DNA from: Hylemonella sp. UBA6679 | GTDB taxonomy: Bacteria > Pseudomonadota > Gammaproteobacteria > Burkholderiales > Burkholderiaceae_C | Length of the DNA: 22,494 nt | Assembly (NCBI GenBank): GCA_002454975.1 | Contig: DKJZ01000100.1 | Location: 42,621 to 65,114 of the forward strand | Direction: 5' to 3' | In this document: positions 1 to 7,105 of the stretch, piece by piece | How the letters are laid out: every line of letters starts with the position of its first letter | How positions within the stretch are numbered: the stretch's first letter is position 1 | The notes under the pieces: model-generated | The model's input: the letters and a program-made list of their open reading frames with translations, nothing else | What the model was told of the DNA's origin: nothing | Database searches by the model: none | Made by a program: the position numbers and the translations under genes

Positions 1-2652
1 ATCAACGACATGCTCACGCGCTATTTGCGCATGAACGGCCACAACGTGCTCATGCCCATGGGCTGGGACGCGTTTGGTTTGCCTGCTGAAAACGCCGCGC
101 TGAAAAACAAGGTGCCGCCAGCCAAGTGGACGTACGAGAACATCGCGTACATGAAAAAGCAGATGCAGTCCATGGGCCTGGCCATCGACTGGAGCCGCGA
201 AGTGGCCACCTGCGACCCCACGTACTACAAGTGGAACCAGTGGTTGTTTTTGAAGATGCTCGACAAGGGCATCGCCTACCGCAAGACCCAAGTCGTCAAC
301 TGGGACCCGGTGGACCAAACCGTGTTGGCCAACGAGCAGGTGATTGACGGCCGTGGCTGGCGCACTGGCGCGCTGGTCGAAAAACGCGAGATCCCGGGCT
401 ACTACCTCAAGATCACCGACTACGCGCAAGAGCTGCTCGACCATGTGCAAATGGGTAACGACAAAGCCACGCTGAGTGGCTGGCCCGACCGTGTGCGCCT
501 GATGCAGGAAAACTGGATTGGCAAGAGCGAGGGTGTGCGTTTTGCGTTCACCCACAACATCGCATCGAACGGTGCATTGATTGGTGATGGGCGCATGTAT
601 GTGTTCACCACCCGCCCTGACACCATCATGGGTGTGACGTTTTGCGCGGTGGCTTCTGAGCACCCGCTGGCCATGCATGCGGCCGCCAGCAACCCGGCTT
701 TGAGCGCCTTCATTGAAGAATGCAAAACCGGTGGCACCACCGAGGCCGAGCTGGCCACGCAAGAGAAAAAGGGCATGCCCACGGGCCTCTTTGTCACGCA
801 TCCGCTGACCGGTGAGCAGGTGGCGGTGTGGGTGGGTAACTATGTGTTGATGAGCTATGGCGACGGCGCGGTGATGGGCGTGCCAGCGCACGATGAGCGC
901 GACTTTGCGTTTGCGCTGAAGTACCAGTTGCCGATCAAGCAAGTGGTGGCACAGTTCGCCTCCGGTGAGAACGCCTCCGCCACAGTGGGTACGCCGGGCT
1001 CCTCATACGCTCACACGAAATCGTCACCCGGCGCACCCACTGCAGCTGAGGCTTCACCTCATTTCGATGCGTCTACTTGGCAGGAGTGGTACGCCACCAA
1101 GGCCGGCGTTTGCGTCAACTCGGGTGTGTTGGATGGCCTGAGCTTCAAAGACGCGGTGAGCAAAGTCGCAGAGCTGCTGGCTGCCAAAGGCCTGGGCGAG
1201 AAAAAAGTCACTTGGCGTTTGCGTGACTGGGGTGTGTCGCGTCAGCGTTACTGGGGTACGCCCATACCCATCATCCATTGCGACGAGCACGGCGCGGTGC
1301 CTGTGCCTGAAAAAGATTTGCCGGTGGTTTTGCCGCAAGACTGCATACCTGATGGCTCGGGCAACCCGCTCATCAAGCATGAAGGTTTTCACCATGGCGT
1401 GACCTGCCCGGTGTGCGGCAAAGCGGCGCGGCGTGAGACCGACACCATGGACACCTTTGTGGATTCGTCTTGGTACTTCATGCGCTATTGCGACCCGACC
1501 AACACCGAGCAGATGGTGGCCGAGGGCACACATTACTGGATGCGCGACCAAGCCAAGGCCGTGGGTGGTTCGGGCATGGACCAGTACATTGGCGGCATTG
1601 AGCACGCCATCCTGCACCTGCTGTACGCGCGTTTTTGGACCAAGGTCATGCGTGACTTGGGGCTGGTCAAGGTCGACGAGCCGTTCACCAAGCTGCTCAC
1701 GCAGGGCATGGTGCTCAACCACATTTACTCGCGCCGCACCGCCAAGGGCGGCAAAGAGTATTTCTGGCCGCATGACGTGGCGCATGTGCTTGATGACGCG
1801 GGCAAGGTGATGGGCGCCAAGCTCATCAAGCCAGTCGACAGTGCCGACGGCCTGCTGCCGGTGGGCACCGCCATTGATTACGAGGGCGTGGGCACCATGT
1901 CCAAGTCCAAAAACAATGGCGTGGACCCGCAAGACCTGATTGAAAAATACGGTGCCGACACCGCGCGCTTGTACACCATGTTCACCGCCCCGCCTGAGGC
2001 CACACTGGAGTGGAACGACGCGGCGGTGGAGGGCAGCTACCGCTTTTTGCGCCGCGTGTGGAACTTTGGCGCCAAGTTGTCTGCTATGAAATTAGAAGCG
2101 TCTCAGGTCCAGCTGGCGCTGTCTGGGGGCTTGAAAGATGTTAATTTCAGCAAAGAGGCCAAGGCTCTGCGGCTGGAAGTGCACAGCGTGCTCAAGCAGG
2201 TGGACTTTGATTACCAACGCATGCAGTACAACACCGTGGTCTCGGGCGCCATGAAGCTGCTCAACGCGGTGGAAGATTTCAAAGGTCAAGGCGATGACGC
2301 GCAGCTCGCGCTCATTGAAGGCTTTGGTATTTTGCTGCGTTGCCTCTACCCGGCCACCCCGCACATCGCCCACACCTTGTGGGCTGAGCTGGGCTACGCG
2401 CACGCCTCGGGCGACTTGCTCGATGCGCCTTGGCCGCAGGTGGATGCCTCGGCCCTGGTGCAAGACGAGGTCGAGTTGATGCTGCAAATCAACGGCAAGC
2501 TGCGCGGCTCGGTGCTGGTGCCCGCGAGTGCCAGCAAAGAGGCCATCGAGGCCGCTGCGCTGGCCAGCGACGCGGTGCAAAAGCAGGCCAATGGCGCGGC
2601 ACCCAAGCGGGTGATTGTGGTGCCCGGCCGTTTGGTCAACGTGGTGCTCTGA
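1..2652 (+). CDS. leuS: Leucyl-tRNA synthetase, 5' end cut off by the window
   Basis: Class I aminoacyl-tRNA synthetase that charges tRNA-Leu in the cytoplasm. The frame is open from base 1 (reads INDMLTRYL...), and the HIGH-type motif expected just before this is outside the window, so roughly 50 N-terminal residues are missing; the ATG at 10 is internal. Visible signatures are GWDAFGLPAENAA near the start, the CP1 editing-domain motifs TTRPDTIMG (nt 607-633) and GVPAHDERDFAFA (nt 877-915), WRLRDWGVSRQRYWGTPIPI after CP1, the catalytic loop MSKSK (nt 1897-1911), and the C-terminal QINGKLRGSV region. Two in-frame extra segments lie at about 964-1058 and 2082-2152; both are palindromic at DNA level (listed separately). 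The stop is followed after 3 nt by lptE, so the genes are very likely co-transcribed. Confidence 0.97.
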   Translation: MNDMLTRYLRMNGHNVLMPMGWDAFGLPAENAALKNKVPPAKWTYENIAYMKKQMQSMGLAIDWSREVATCDPTYYKWNQWLFLKMLDKGIAYRKTQVVNWDPVDQTVLANEQVIDGRGWRTGALVEKREIPGYYLKITDYAQELLDHVQMGNDKATLSGWPDRVRLMQENWIGKSEGVRFAFTHNIASNGALIGDGRMYVFTTRPDTIMGVTFCAVASEHPLAMHAAASNPALSAFIEECKTGGTTEAELATQEKKGMPTGLFVTHPLTGEQVAVWVGNYVLMSYGDGAVMGVPAHDERDFAFALKYQLPIKQVVAQFASGENASATVGTPGSSYAHTKSSPGAPTAAEASPHFDASTWQEWYATKAGVCVNSGVLDGLSFKDAVSKVAELLAAKGLGEKKVTWRLRDWGVSRQRYWGTPIPIIHCDEHGAVPVPEKDLPVVLPQDCIPDGSGNPLIKHEGFHHGVTCPVCGKAARRETDTMDTFVDSSWYFMRYCDPTNTEQMVAEGTHYWMRDQAKAVGGSGMDQYIGGIEHAILHLLYARFWTKVMRDLGLVKVDEPFTKLLTQGMVLNHIYSRRTAKGGKEYFWPHDVAHVLDDAGKVMGAKLIKPVDSADGLLPVGTAIDYEGVGTMSKSKNNGVDPQDLIEKYGADTARLYTMFTAPPEATLEWNDAAVEGSYRFLRRVWNFGAKLSAMKLEASQVQLALSGGLKDVNFSKEAKALRLEVHSVLKQVDFDYQRMQYNTVVSGAMKLLNAVEDFKGQGDDAQLALIEGFGILLRCLYPATPHIAHTLWAELGYAHASGDLLDAPWPQVDASALVQDEVELMLQINGKLRGSVLVPASASKEAIEAAALASDAVQKQANGAAPKRVIVVPGRLVNVVL
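964..1058. repeat. Palindromic element inserted in frame in leuS (CP1 domain)
   Basis: A long imperfect inverted repeat inside leuS. The core arms are 983-998 (CAGTGGGTACGCCGGG) and 1027-1042 (CCCGGCGCACCCACTG), 15 of 16 positions complementary, around a 28-nt loop. Extending to 972-998 and 1027-1053 gives 22 of 27 matches, and GGTGA/TTCACC at the outer ends extend it further with small gaps. It encodes a low-complexity Ala/Ser/Pro/Thr stretch between the conserved LPIKQVV and the TWQEWY segment, where LeuRS proteins recalled from related bacteria have only a few residues. The reading frame is kept. This looks like a mobile palindromic repeat comparable in principle to Rickettsia palindromic elements; the family identity is not established. 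Confidence 0.7.
2082..2152. repeat. Second palindromic segment in leuS (C-terminal region)
   Basis: Left arm 2082-2094 (TGCTATGAAATTA) and right arm 2142-2152 (TAATTTCAGCA) are complementary over 11 bp apart from a 2-nt bulge (AT) on the left; AAGC/GCTT and a central CCAGCTGG palindrome lie inside. It encodes roughly SAMKLEASQVQLALSGGLKD, in the connecting region before the conserved KALRLEVH segment. Base composition is locally AT-richer than the surrounding gene. Part of it (2083-2103) matches 5269-5289 in proA at 17 of 21 positions and in the same reading frame, which supports a dispersed repeat rather than chance. Confidence 0.55.
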
Positions 2653-2655
2653 GCC

Positions 2656-3192
2656 ATGCGCCGCCGCCACTTGCTTGCGTGCTTGCCCAGCGCTGGTCTG
2701 CTTGGGCTGATGGCTGCAGGGCTCAGCGGCTGCGGCTTTGCCTTGCGCACACCGCCCAAGTTTGCGTTTGCCACCATCTATGCTGGGGTGGCCCCCAACT
2801 CGCAGCTGGGCGTCGAGCTCAAACGTAACTTGGCCGCAGCCGGGGGCGTGACGCTGGTCACCGATGCCAAGGCGCAAAACAAGGCCGATGTCATCCTCGA
2901 CATCTTGCAAGAGTTGCGCGAAAAAGTGGTGGTGGGTGTGAACGCCTCGGGCCAGGTGCGCGAGTTTGAGTTGCGCCTGCGTCTGCGGTTTCGGCTGCGC
3001 ACCCCCCAGGGTCGCGAGCTCATCAGCGACACCGAGATGGTGCAGCAGCGCACCTTGAGTTTTAACGAGACGGTGGTGCTGGCCAAAGAGGCCGAAGAGC
3101 AGCTGCTCTACCGCAACATGCAAAGCGACATCGTGCAGCAGCTCATGCGCCGCTTGGCGGCCGTGCGCCACATCACCACCGCGCCCGACTGA
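2656..3192 (+). CDS. lptE: LPS-assembly lipoprotein LptE
   Basis: Outer-membrane lipoprotein that plugs the LptD barrel and takes part in delivery of lipopolysaccharide to the cell surface. The 178-residue protein has a basic N-terminus, a hydrophobic segment and a lipobox L23-S24-G25-C26, so Cys26 is the expected lipidation site. It continues with the CGFALR start of the mature protein that is typical of LptE, and the length fits the family. The start ATG lies 3 nt after the leuS stop, and holA starts 5 nt after this gene; the order leuS-lptE-holA is well known in Proteobacteria. No strong Shine-Dalgarno is seen, so translation may be coupled to leuS. Confidence 0.93.
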   Translation: MRRRHLLACLPSAGLLGLMAAGLSGCGFALRTPPKFAFATIYAGVAPNSQLGVELKRNLAAAGGVTLVTDAKAQNKADVILDILQELREKVVVGVNASGQVREFELRLRLRFRLRTPQGRELISDTEMVQQRTLSFNETVVLAKEAEEQLLYRNMQSDIVQQLMRRLAAVRHITTAPD

Positions 3193-3197
3193 GCCCC

Positions 3198-4262
3198 ATG
3201 CAACTGGCCATCTCTGCACTTGCTGCGCACCTGAGCAAAGGCCTCAAGCCGCTCTACACCTTGCATGGTGACGAGCCCTTGTTGCAGCAAGAGGCGGCCG
3301 ATGCCATCCGCGCCGCCGCCCGCGCCCAGGGTTACACCGAGCGCAGCGTCTACACCGTGGCAGGCGCGCATTTCGACTGGAGCGAGGTGCTGGCCGCTGG
3401 TGGCGCCATGAGTTTGTTTGCCGACAAACAAATCATCGACATCCGCATTCCCTCGGGCAAGCCTGGCAAAGAGGGCAGCATTGCCTTGCAGCAGATGGCT
3501 GCGGCAGCCCAGCACAACGACAGCACGCTCACGCTGGTGCTGTTGCCGCGCCTGGACAAGGCCACCAAGTCTGGTGCTTGGTTTGCTGCGCTGGAGAGCT
3601 TTGGTGTGACCGTGCCGGTGGACCCGATTGAGCGCGGTGCCTTGCCCGCCTGGATTGCGCGCCGCCTGGACGCCCAGGGCCAGCGCGTGCTCAGCGGCGA
3701 AGAGGGCGAACGCACCCTGCATTTTTTTGCCGACCGCGTGGAAGGCAACTTGCTGGCTGCCCACCAAGAGATTCAAAAGCTAGCGCTCCTGTACCCCTGT
3801 GGTCCGGGCACGGCGCTGAGCCTGGCGCAGGTGCAAAGCGCGGTGCTCAATGTGGCGCGCTACGACGTGTTCAAGCTCAGCGAGGCGGTGCTAGCTGGCC
3901 AACTCGGCCGGGTCCAGCGCATGCTCGACGGCCTGCAGGCCGAAGGGCAGGCTGAGGTGCTGGTGCACTACACCCTGGCCGAAGACATCCGCGCCATGAA
4001 GCGCCTCAAAGACGCGGTGGCGCAAGGCCGCCCCATGCCCGTGGCCCTGCGCGAGCTGCGCATTTGGGGGCCGCGTGAGCGTTTGTTGGAGCGCTTGGTG
4101 CCGCGCTTGAGCGCTCCCGAGCTGGCTGGCTGGCTGCAAGACGCCCATGTGGTGGACGGCATTGTCAAGGGCCTGAAGTCCCCCGATTGGCCGCAAGACG
4201 GCTGGCAGGCCCTGCACCAACTGGCCATGCGTGTGGCGCGTGCCGCCCACAGCCTGCGTTAA
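3198..4262 (+). CDS. holA: DNA polymerase III subunit delta
   Basis: Delta subunit of the clamp-loader complex, which opens the beta sliding clamp and loads it on DNA. The 354-residue length is close to E. coli HolA (343). Family features are the N-terminal LYTLHGDEPLLQQEAADAIR, the LPRLDKATKSGAWF segment, the ADRVEGNLLAAHQEIQKLALLYP segment of the AAA-like module, and the C-terminal YDVFKLSEAVLAG and LVHYTLAEDIRAMKRLKDA helices. ATG follows the lptE stop after 5 nt. A few extra residues (CGPGTA) follow LALLYP, next to an AAGCTAGCGCT string that resembles the core of the insertion in proA; this may be chance. Confidence 0.95.
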   Translation: MQLAISALAAHLSKGLKPLYTLHGDEPLLQQEAADAIRAAARAQGYTERSVYTVAGAHFDWSEVLAAGGAMSLFADKQIIDIRIPSGKPGKEGSIALQQMAAAAQHNDSTLTLVLLPRLDKATKSGAWFAALESFGVTVPVDPIERGALPAWIARRLDAQGQRVLSGEEGERTLHFFADRVEGNLLAAHQEIQKLALLYPCGPGTALSLAQVQSAVLNVARYDVFKLSEAVLAGQLGRVQRMLDGLQAEGQAEVLVHYTLAEDIRAMKRLKDAVAQGRPMPVALRELRIWGPRERLLERLVPRLSAPELAGWLQDAHVVDGIVKGLKSPDWPQDGWQALHQLAMRVARAAHSLR

Positions 4263-4276
4263 GCCACCCCAGGGCT

Positions 4277-4290
4277 TGGCCTGCAGGCCA
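4277..4290. repeat. 14-bp perfect palindrome upstream of proA
   Basis: TGGCCTGCAGGCCA is a perfect palindrome in the 52-nt gap between holA and proA, 24 nt before the proA ATG. It has no T-tract after it, so it is not an obvious intrinsic terminator. It could be an operator or a chance GC-rich palindrome. Confidence 0.4.
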
Positions 4291-4314
4291 GCCGCGATAG
4301 AGGAAAATACCCCC

Positions 4315-5649
4315 ATGAACACTCCTGTCACCGCCCCCGCTGGCCTCATGCACACCCTGGGCGCCCAGGCCAAAGCGGCCAGCGCCCTGATGGCCAAAGC
4401 CTCTGCTGCCCGCAAAAGTGCGGCGCTGACCGAGCTGGCCCGCTTGTTGCGCGCCAGCACCCAGGCCCTGCAAACCGAGAATGCCAAAGACATCGAGCGC
4501 GCGGTGGCCGCTGGTCTGGCCGCACCCATGGTGGACCGCCTGCGCCTCACCCCCAAAGTGATCGACACCGTGGCCCTGGGTTGCGAGCAACTCGCCGCCA
4601 TGCCCGACATCATTGGCGAAATCAGCGGTATGAAGCAGCAGCCCAGCGGCATCCGCGTGGGGCAAATGCGCGTGCCTATCGGCGTGTTCGGCATGATTTT
4701 CGAGAGCCGCCCCAATGTGACCATTGAGGCCGCCAGCCTGTCGATCAAGAGCGGCAATGCCTGCATTTTGCGGGGTGGCTCTGAGGCCATCGACTCCAAC
4801 AAAGCCCTGGCTGCCTTGGTGCAGCAAGCCCTGCACACCGCTGGCCTGCCAGCCCAGGCGGTGCAACTGGTGGAGAACACCGACCGCGAGCTGGTCAGCC
4901 AGCTCATCGCCATGCCGCAGTTTGTTGACGTGGTCATCCCGCGCGGGGGCAAGGGCCTGATTGAACGCATCACCCGCGATGCCAAGGTGCCCGTCATCAA
5001 GCACCTGGACGGCAACTGCCACACCTACGTGGACGACCCCTGCGACCTGGACATGGCCGTGAAGGTGACCGACAACGCCAAAACCAACAAATACAGCCCC
5101 TGCAACGCCAGCGAAAGCCTGCTGGTGGCGCGTGGCGTGGCGGCGGCCTTTTTGCCACGCATTGGCGCGGTGTTTGCAGCCAAGGGCGTGGAGATGCGCT
5201 GCTGCCCGCAAGCTTTGGAAATTTTGCAGTCAAAAGAGGCGCTAGCCCATATCCAGGCTGCACAAGCTGCTATCAATTCAGAAGCGTCCTTGCAACTCGC
5301 AGCAGCGCAAGAGCACGACTATTTTGAGGAATACCTCGCCCCCATCATCAGCGTGAAGGTGGTGGCGGGGGTGGACGAGGCCATTGCCCACATCAACCAC
5401 TACAGCAGCCACCACACGGACGCCATCATCACCAACCACCACGGTCATGCCCAGGCGTTTTTGCGCGAGGTGGACTCAGGCAGCGTGATGGTCAATGCCA
5501 GCACGCGCTTTGCGGACGGGTTTGAATACGGGCTGGGTGCCGAGATTGGCATCAGCACCGACAAGTTCCACGCCCGCGGCCCGGTGGGGCTGGAGGGCTT
5601 GACCTCGCTCAAGTACGTGGTGTTGGGCCAAGGCGAAGTGCGCAACTGA
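4315..5649 (+). CDS. proA: Glutamate-5-semialdehyde dehydrogenase (gamma-glutamyl phosphate reductase)
   Basis: NADPH-dependent reduction of gamma-glutamyl phosphate to glutamate 5-semialdehyde, the second step of proline synthesis. The start at 4315 is chosen because ATAGAGGA lies at 4297-4304, about 10 nt upstream, and the protein then begins in the usual place (MNTPVTAPAGLMHTLGAQAK). An in-frame upstream start at 4231 would overlap holA. Visible features are MIFESRPNVTIEAA, the catalytic Cys263 in the SPCNASESLL segment, HTDAIITNHHGHAQAFLREVDSGSVMVNASTRFADG, and the C-terminal ISTDKFHARGPVGLEGLTSLKYV. At 444 residues it is about 27 longer than E. coli ProA (417). The excess sits around residues 303-330 and coincides with an AT-richer, repeat-like DNA segment. 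Confidence 0.96.
   Translation: MNTPVTAPAGLMHTLGAQAKAASALMAKASAARKSAALTELARLLRASTQALQTENAKDIERAVAAGLAAPMVDRLRLTPKVIDTVALGCEQLAAMPDIIGEISGMKQQPSGIRVGQMRVPIGVFGMIFESRPNVTIEAASLSIKSGNACILRGGSEAIDSNKALAALVQQALHTAGLPAQAVQLVENTDRELVSQLIAMPQFVDVVIPRGGKGLIERITRDAKVPVIKHLDGNCHTYVDDPCDLDMAVKVTDNAKTNKYSPCNASESLLVARGVAAAFLPRIGAVFAAKGVEMRCCPQALEILQSKEALAHIQAAQAAINSEASLQLAAAQEHDYFEEYLAPIISVKVVAGVDEAIAHINHYSSHHTDAIITNHHGHAQAFLREVDSGSVMVNASTRFADGFEYGLGAEIGISTDKFHARGPVGLEGLTSLKYVVLGQGEVRN
5221..5295. repeat. Repeat-like in-frame insertion in proA
   Basis: This segment encodes about 25 residues (ILQSKEALAHIQAAQAAINS and following) that ProA proteins of usual length lack. It contains TCAAAAGAGGCGCTAGCC at 5230-5247 and GGCTGC at 5256-5261, which can pair as a degenerate palindrome (GCtAGCC with GGCTGC). 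It then runs through 5269-5289, which matches leuS 2083-2103 at 17 of 21 positions. From memory, strings such as GCTAGCGC and GCTATCAATT recur in dispersed repeats of Comamonadaceae genomes; that could not be checked here. The boundaries are approximate. Confidence 0.55.
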
Positions 5650-5767
5650 CGCAGCGCAAAAAGCAACGCGCTTGTGGCGGGCCGGCGTCGTGTTGTCACG
5701 CGCGGGTGGTTTCAAGTCTTTAGAATGCAGCGGTAGGCGCCAGGTCGCCGTCTGTTAAGAAAGTGTC

Positions 5768-7063
5768 ATGGTCCCACATCTCATCACCGCGCTCACCGGC
5801 CCCATCAACGAGCTCGAGCAGCGCATTTTGGACGCCATGCCGGCGATCGAACGCTGGTTCCGCCTGGAGTGGATGGAGCACACGCCCCCTTTCTACACCT
5901 CGGTGGACATCCGCAACGCGGGCTTCAAGCTCGCCCCGGTGGACACCAACCTGTACCCCGGTGGCTGGAACAACCTCACCCCCGAGATGTTGCCCTTGGC
6001 CGTGCAAGCCGCCATGGCCGCGATTGAAAAAATCTGCCCCGAGGCGCGCAACCTGCTCTTGATTCCCGAGAACCACACCCGCAACACCTTTTATTTGAGC
6101 AATGTGGCGCAATTGCGCCGTATTTTCACGATGGCGGGTTTGAATGTGCGCATTGGCTCGATCAACCCCGAGATCACCAAGGTCACCACCATCGACCTGC
6201 CCAATGGCGACAGCGTGACACTAGAGCCGGTGATTCGCGGCAAGCGTCGCCTGGGCCTCAAAGACTTTGACCCCTGCACGATTCTGCTCAACAACGACCT
6301 GAGCGCAGGCATTCCGGGCATTTTGGAAGACATCCACGAGCAGTACCTCTTGCCGCCACTGCACGCCGGCTGGTCCACCCGCCGCAAGAGCAAGCACTTT
6401 GCCAGCTACGAAGAGGTGGCCAAGCGCTTTGGCAAGTTGCTGGGCATCGACCCGTGGCTGATCAACCCCATGTTTGCCAGCTGCGGCGAAGTGAATTTTG
6501 CCGAAGGCACGGGCATGGAATGTCTCACCAGCAACGTGGACGCGCTCTTGGGCAAGGTGCGACGCAAGTACAAAGAGTACGGCATCAAAGAAAAACCGTT
6601 TGTGGTGGTCAAGGCCGACAACGGCACCTACGGCATGGGCATCATGACGGTGCGCGACGCCAAAGAGCTCGAAGCCCTGAACCGCAAGACGCGCAACAAA
6701 ATGAGCGTCATCAAAGACGGCCAAGAGGTCAACGAGGTCATCATTCAAGAAGGCGTGCTGACCAACGAGCGCATCAACGACGCAGTGGCCGAGCCCGTGG
6801 TCTACATGATGGACCGCTATGTGGTGGGTGGCTTTTACCGCGTGCACGCCGAGCGTGGCGTGGACGAAAACCTCAACGCGCCGGGTTCGAGCTTTGTGCC
6901 CCTGGCGTTTGAGCAAAGCACCCAGTTGCCCCAGCCCGGCATGAAAGCCGGTGCCAGCGCCCCCAACCGCTTTTACATGTACGGGGTGGTCGCGCGCGTG
7001 GCCATGCTCGCGGCCAGCTACGAGCTTGAGGCCACCGACCCCGAAGCCGAGGTTTACGACTGA
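5768..7063 (+). CDS. gshA: Glutamate-cysteine ligase (Acidithiobacillus-type family)
   Basis: ATP-dependent ligation of glutamate and cysteine to gamma-glutamylcysteine, the first step of glutathione synthesis. The 431-residue protein belongs to the GshA family described from Acidithiobacillus ferrooxidans and common in Burkholderiales (TIGR02049 type), which differs from the E. coli family. Recognisable segments are WFRLEWMEHTPPFYTSVDIRN near the N-terminus, LLIPENHTRNTFYLSNV, and the glycine-rich KADNGTYGMGIM around residues 282-293, which resembles an ATP-grasp nucleotide loop. The ATG at 5768 has only a weak purine-rich stretch upstream (AAGAAAG). The 118-nt gap after proA contains a TAGAAT at 5721-5726 that could be a -10 box, but no well-spaced -35 was found. 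Confidence 0.93.
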   Translation: MVPHLITALTGPINELEQRILDAMPAIERWFRLEWMEHTPPFYTSVDIRNAGFKLAPVDTNLYPGGWNNLTPEMLPLAVQAAMAAIEKICPEARNLLLIPENHTRNTFYLSNVAQLRRIFTMAGLNVRIGSINPEITKVTTIDLPNGDSVTLEPVIRGKRRLGLKDFDPCTILLNNDLSAGIPGILEDIHEQYLLPPLHAGWSTRRKSKHFASYEEVAKRFGKLLGIDPWLINPMFASCGEVNFAEGTGMECLTSNVDALLGKVRRKYKEYGIKEKPFVVVKADNGTYGMGIMTVRDAKELEALNRKTRNKMSVIKDGQEVNEVIIQEGVLTNERINDAVAEPVVYMMDRYVVGGFYRVHAERGVDENLNAPGSSFVPLAFEQSTQLPQPGMKAGASAPNRFYMYGVVARVAMLAASYELEATDPEAEVYD

Positions 7064-7105
7064 GCTTGGCTGTGTGCTGAGTCTTTGTCATTAAGCTAGC
7101 AGGCC

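Noticed and set aside
1054..1932. Long open frame of 292 codons on the minus strand within leuS, and similar long antisense frames in holA, kup, the GT39 gene, the quinoprotein gene and the receptor gene
   Set aside because: They lie opposite clearly conserved genes, have no recognisable domains, and are typical shadows of GC-biased coding sequence.
3775..3790. AAAAGCTAGCGCT in holA, similar to the repeat core in proA
   Set aside because: The encoded KLALLYP is normal for the family and only an 8-bp core is shared, so an insertion cannot be claimed.
4277..4290. Palindrome before proA as an intrinsic terminator of holA
   Set aside because: There is no loop and no T-tract, and proA follows closely in the same direction.
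5693..5726. TTGTCA and TAGAAT as a promoter for gshA
   Set aside because: The spacing is 22 nt, too long for a standard sigma70 promoter; no better partner was found.
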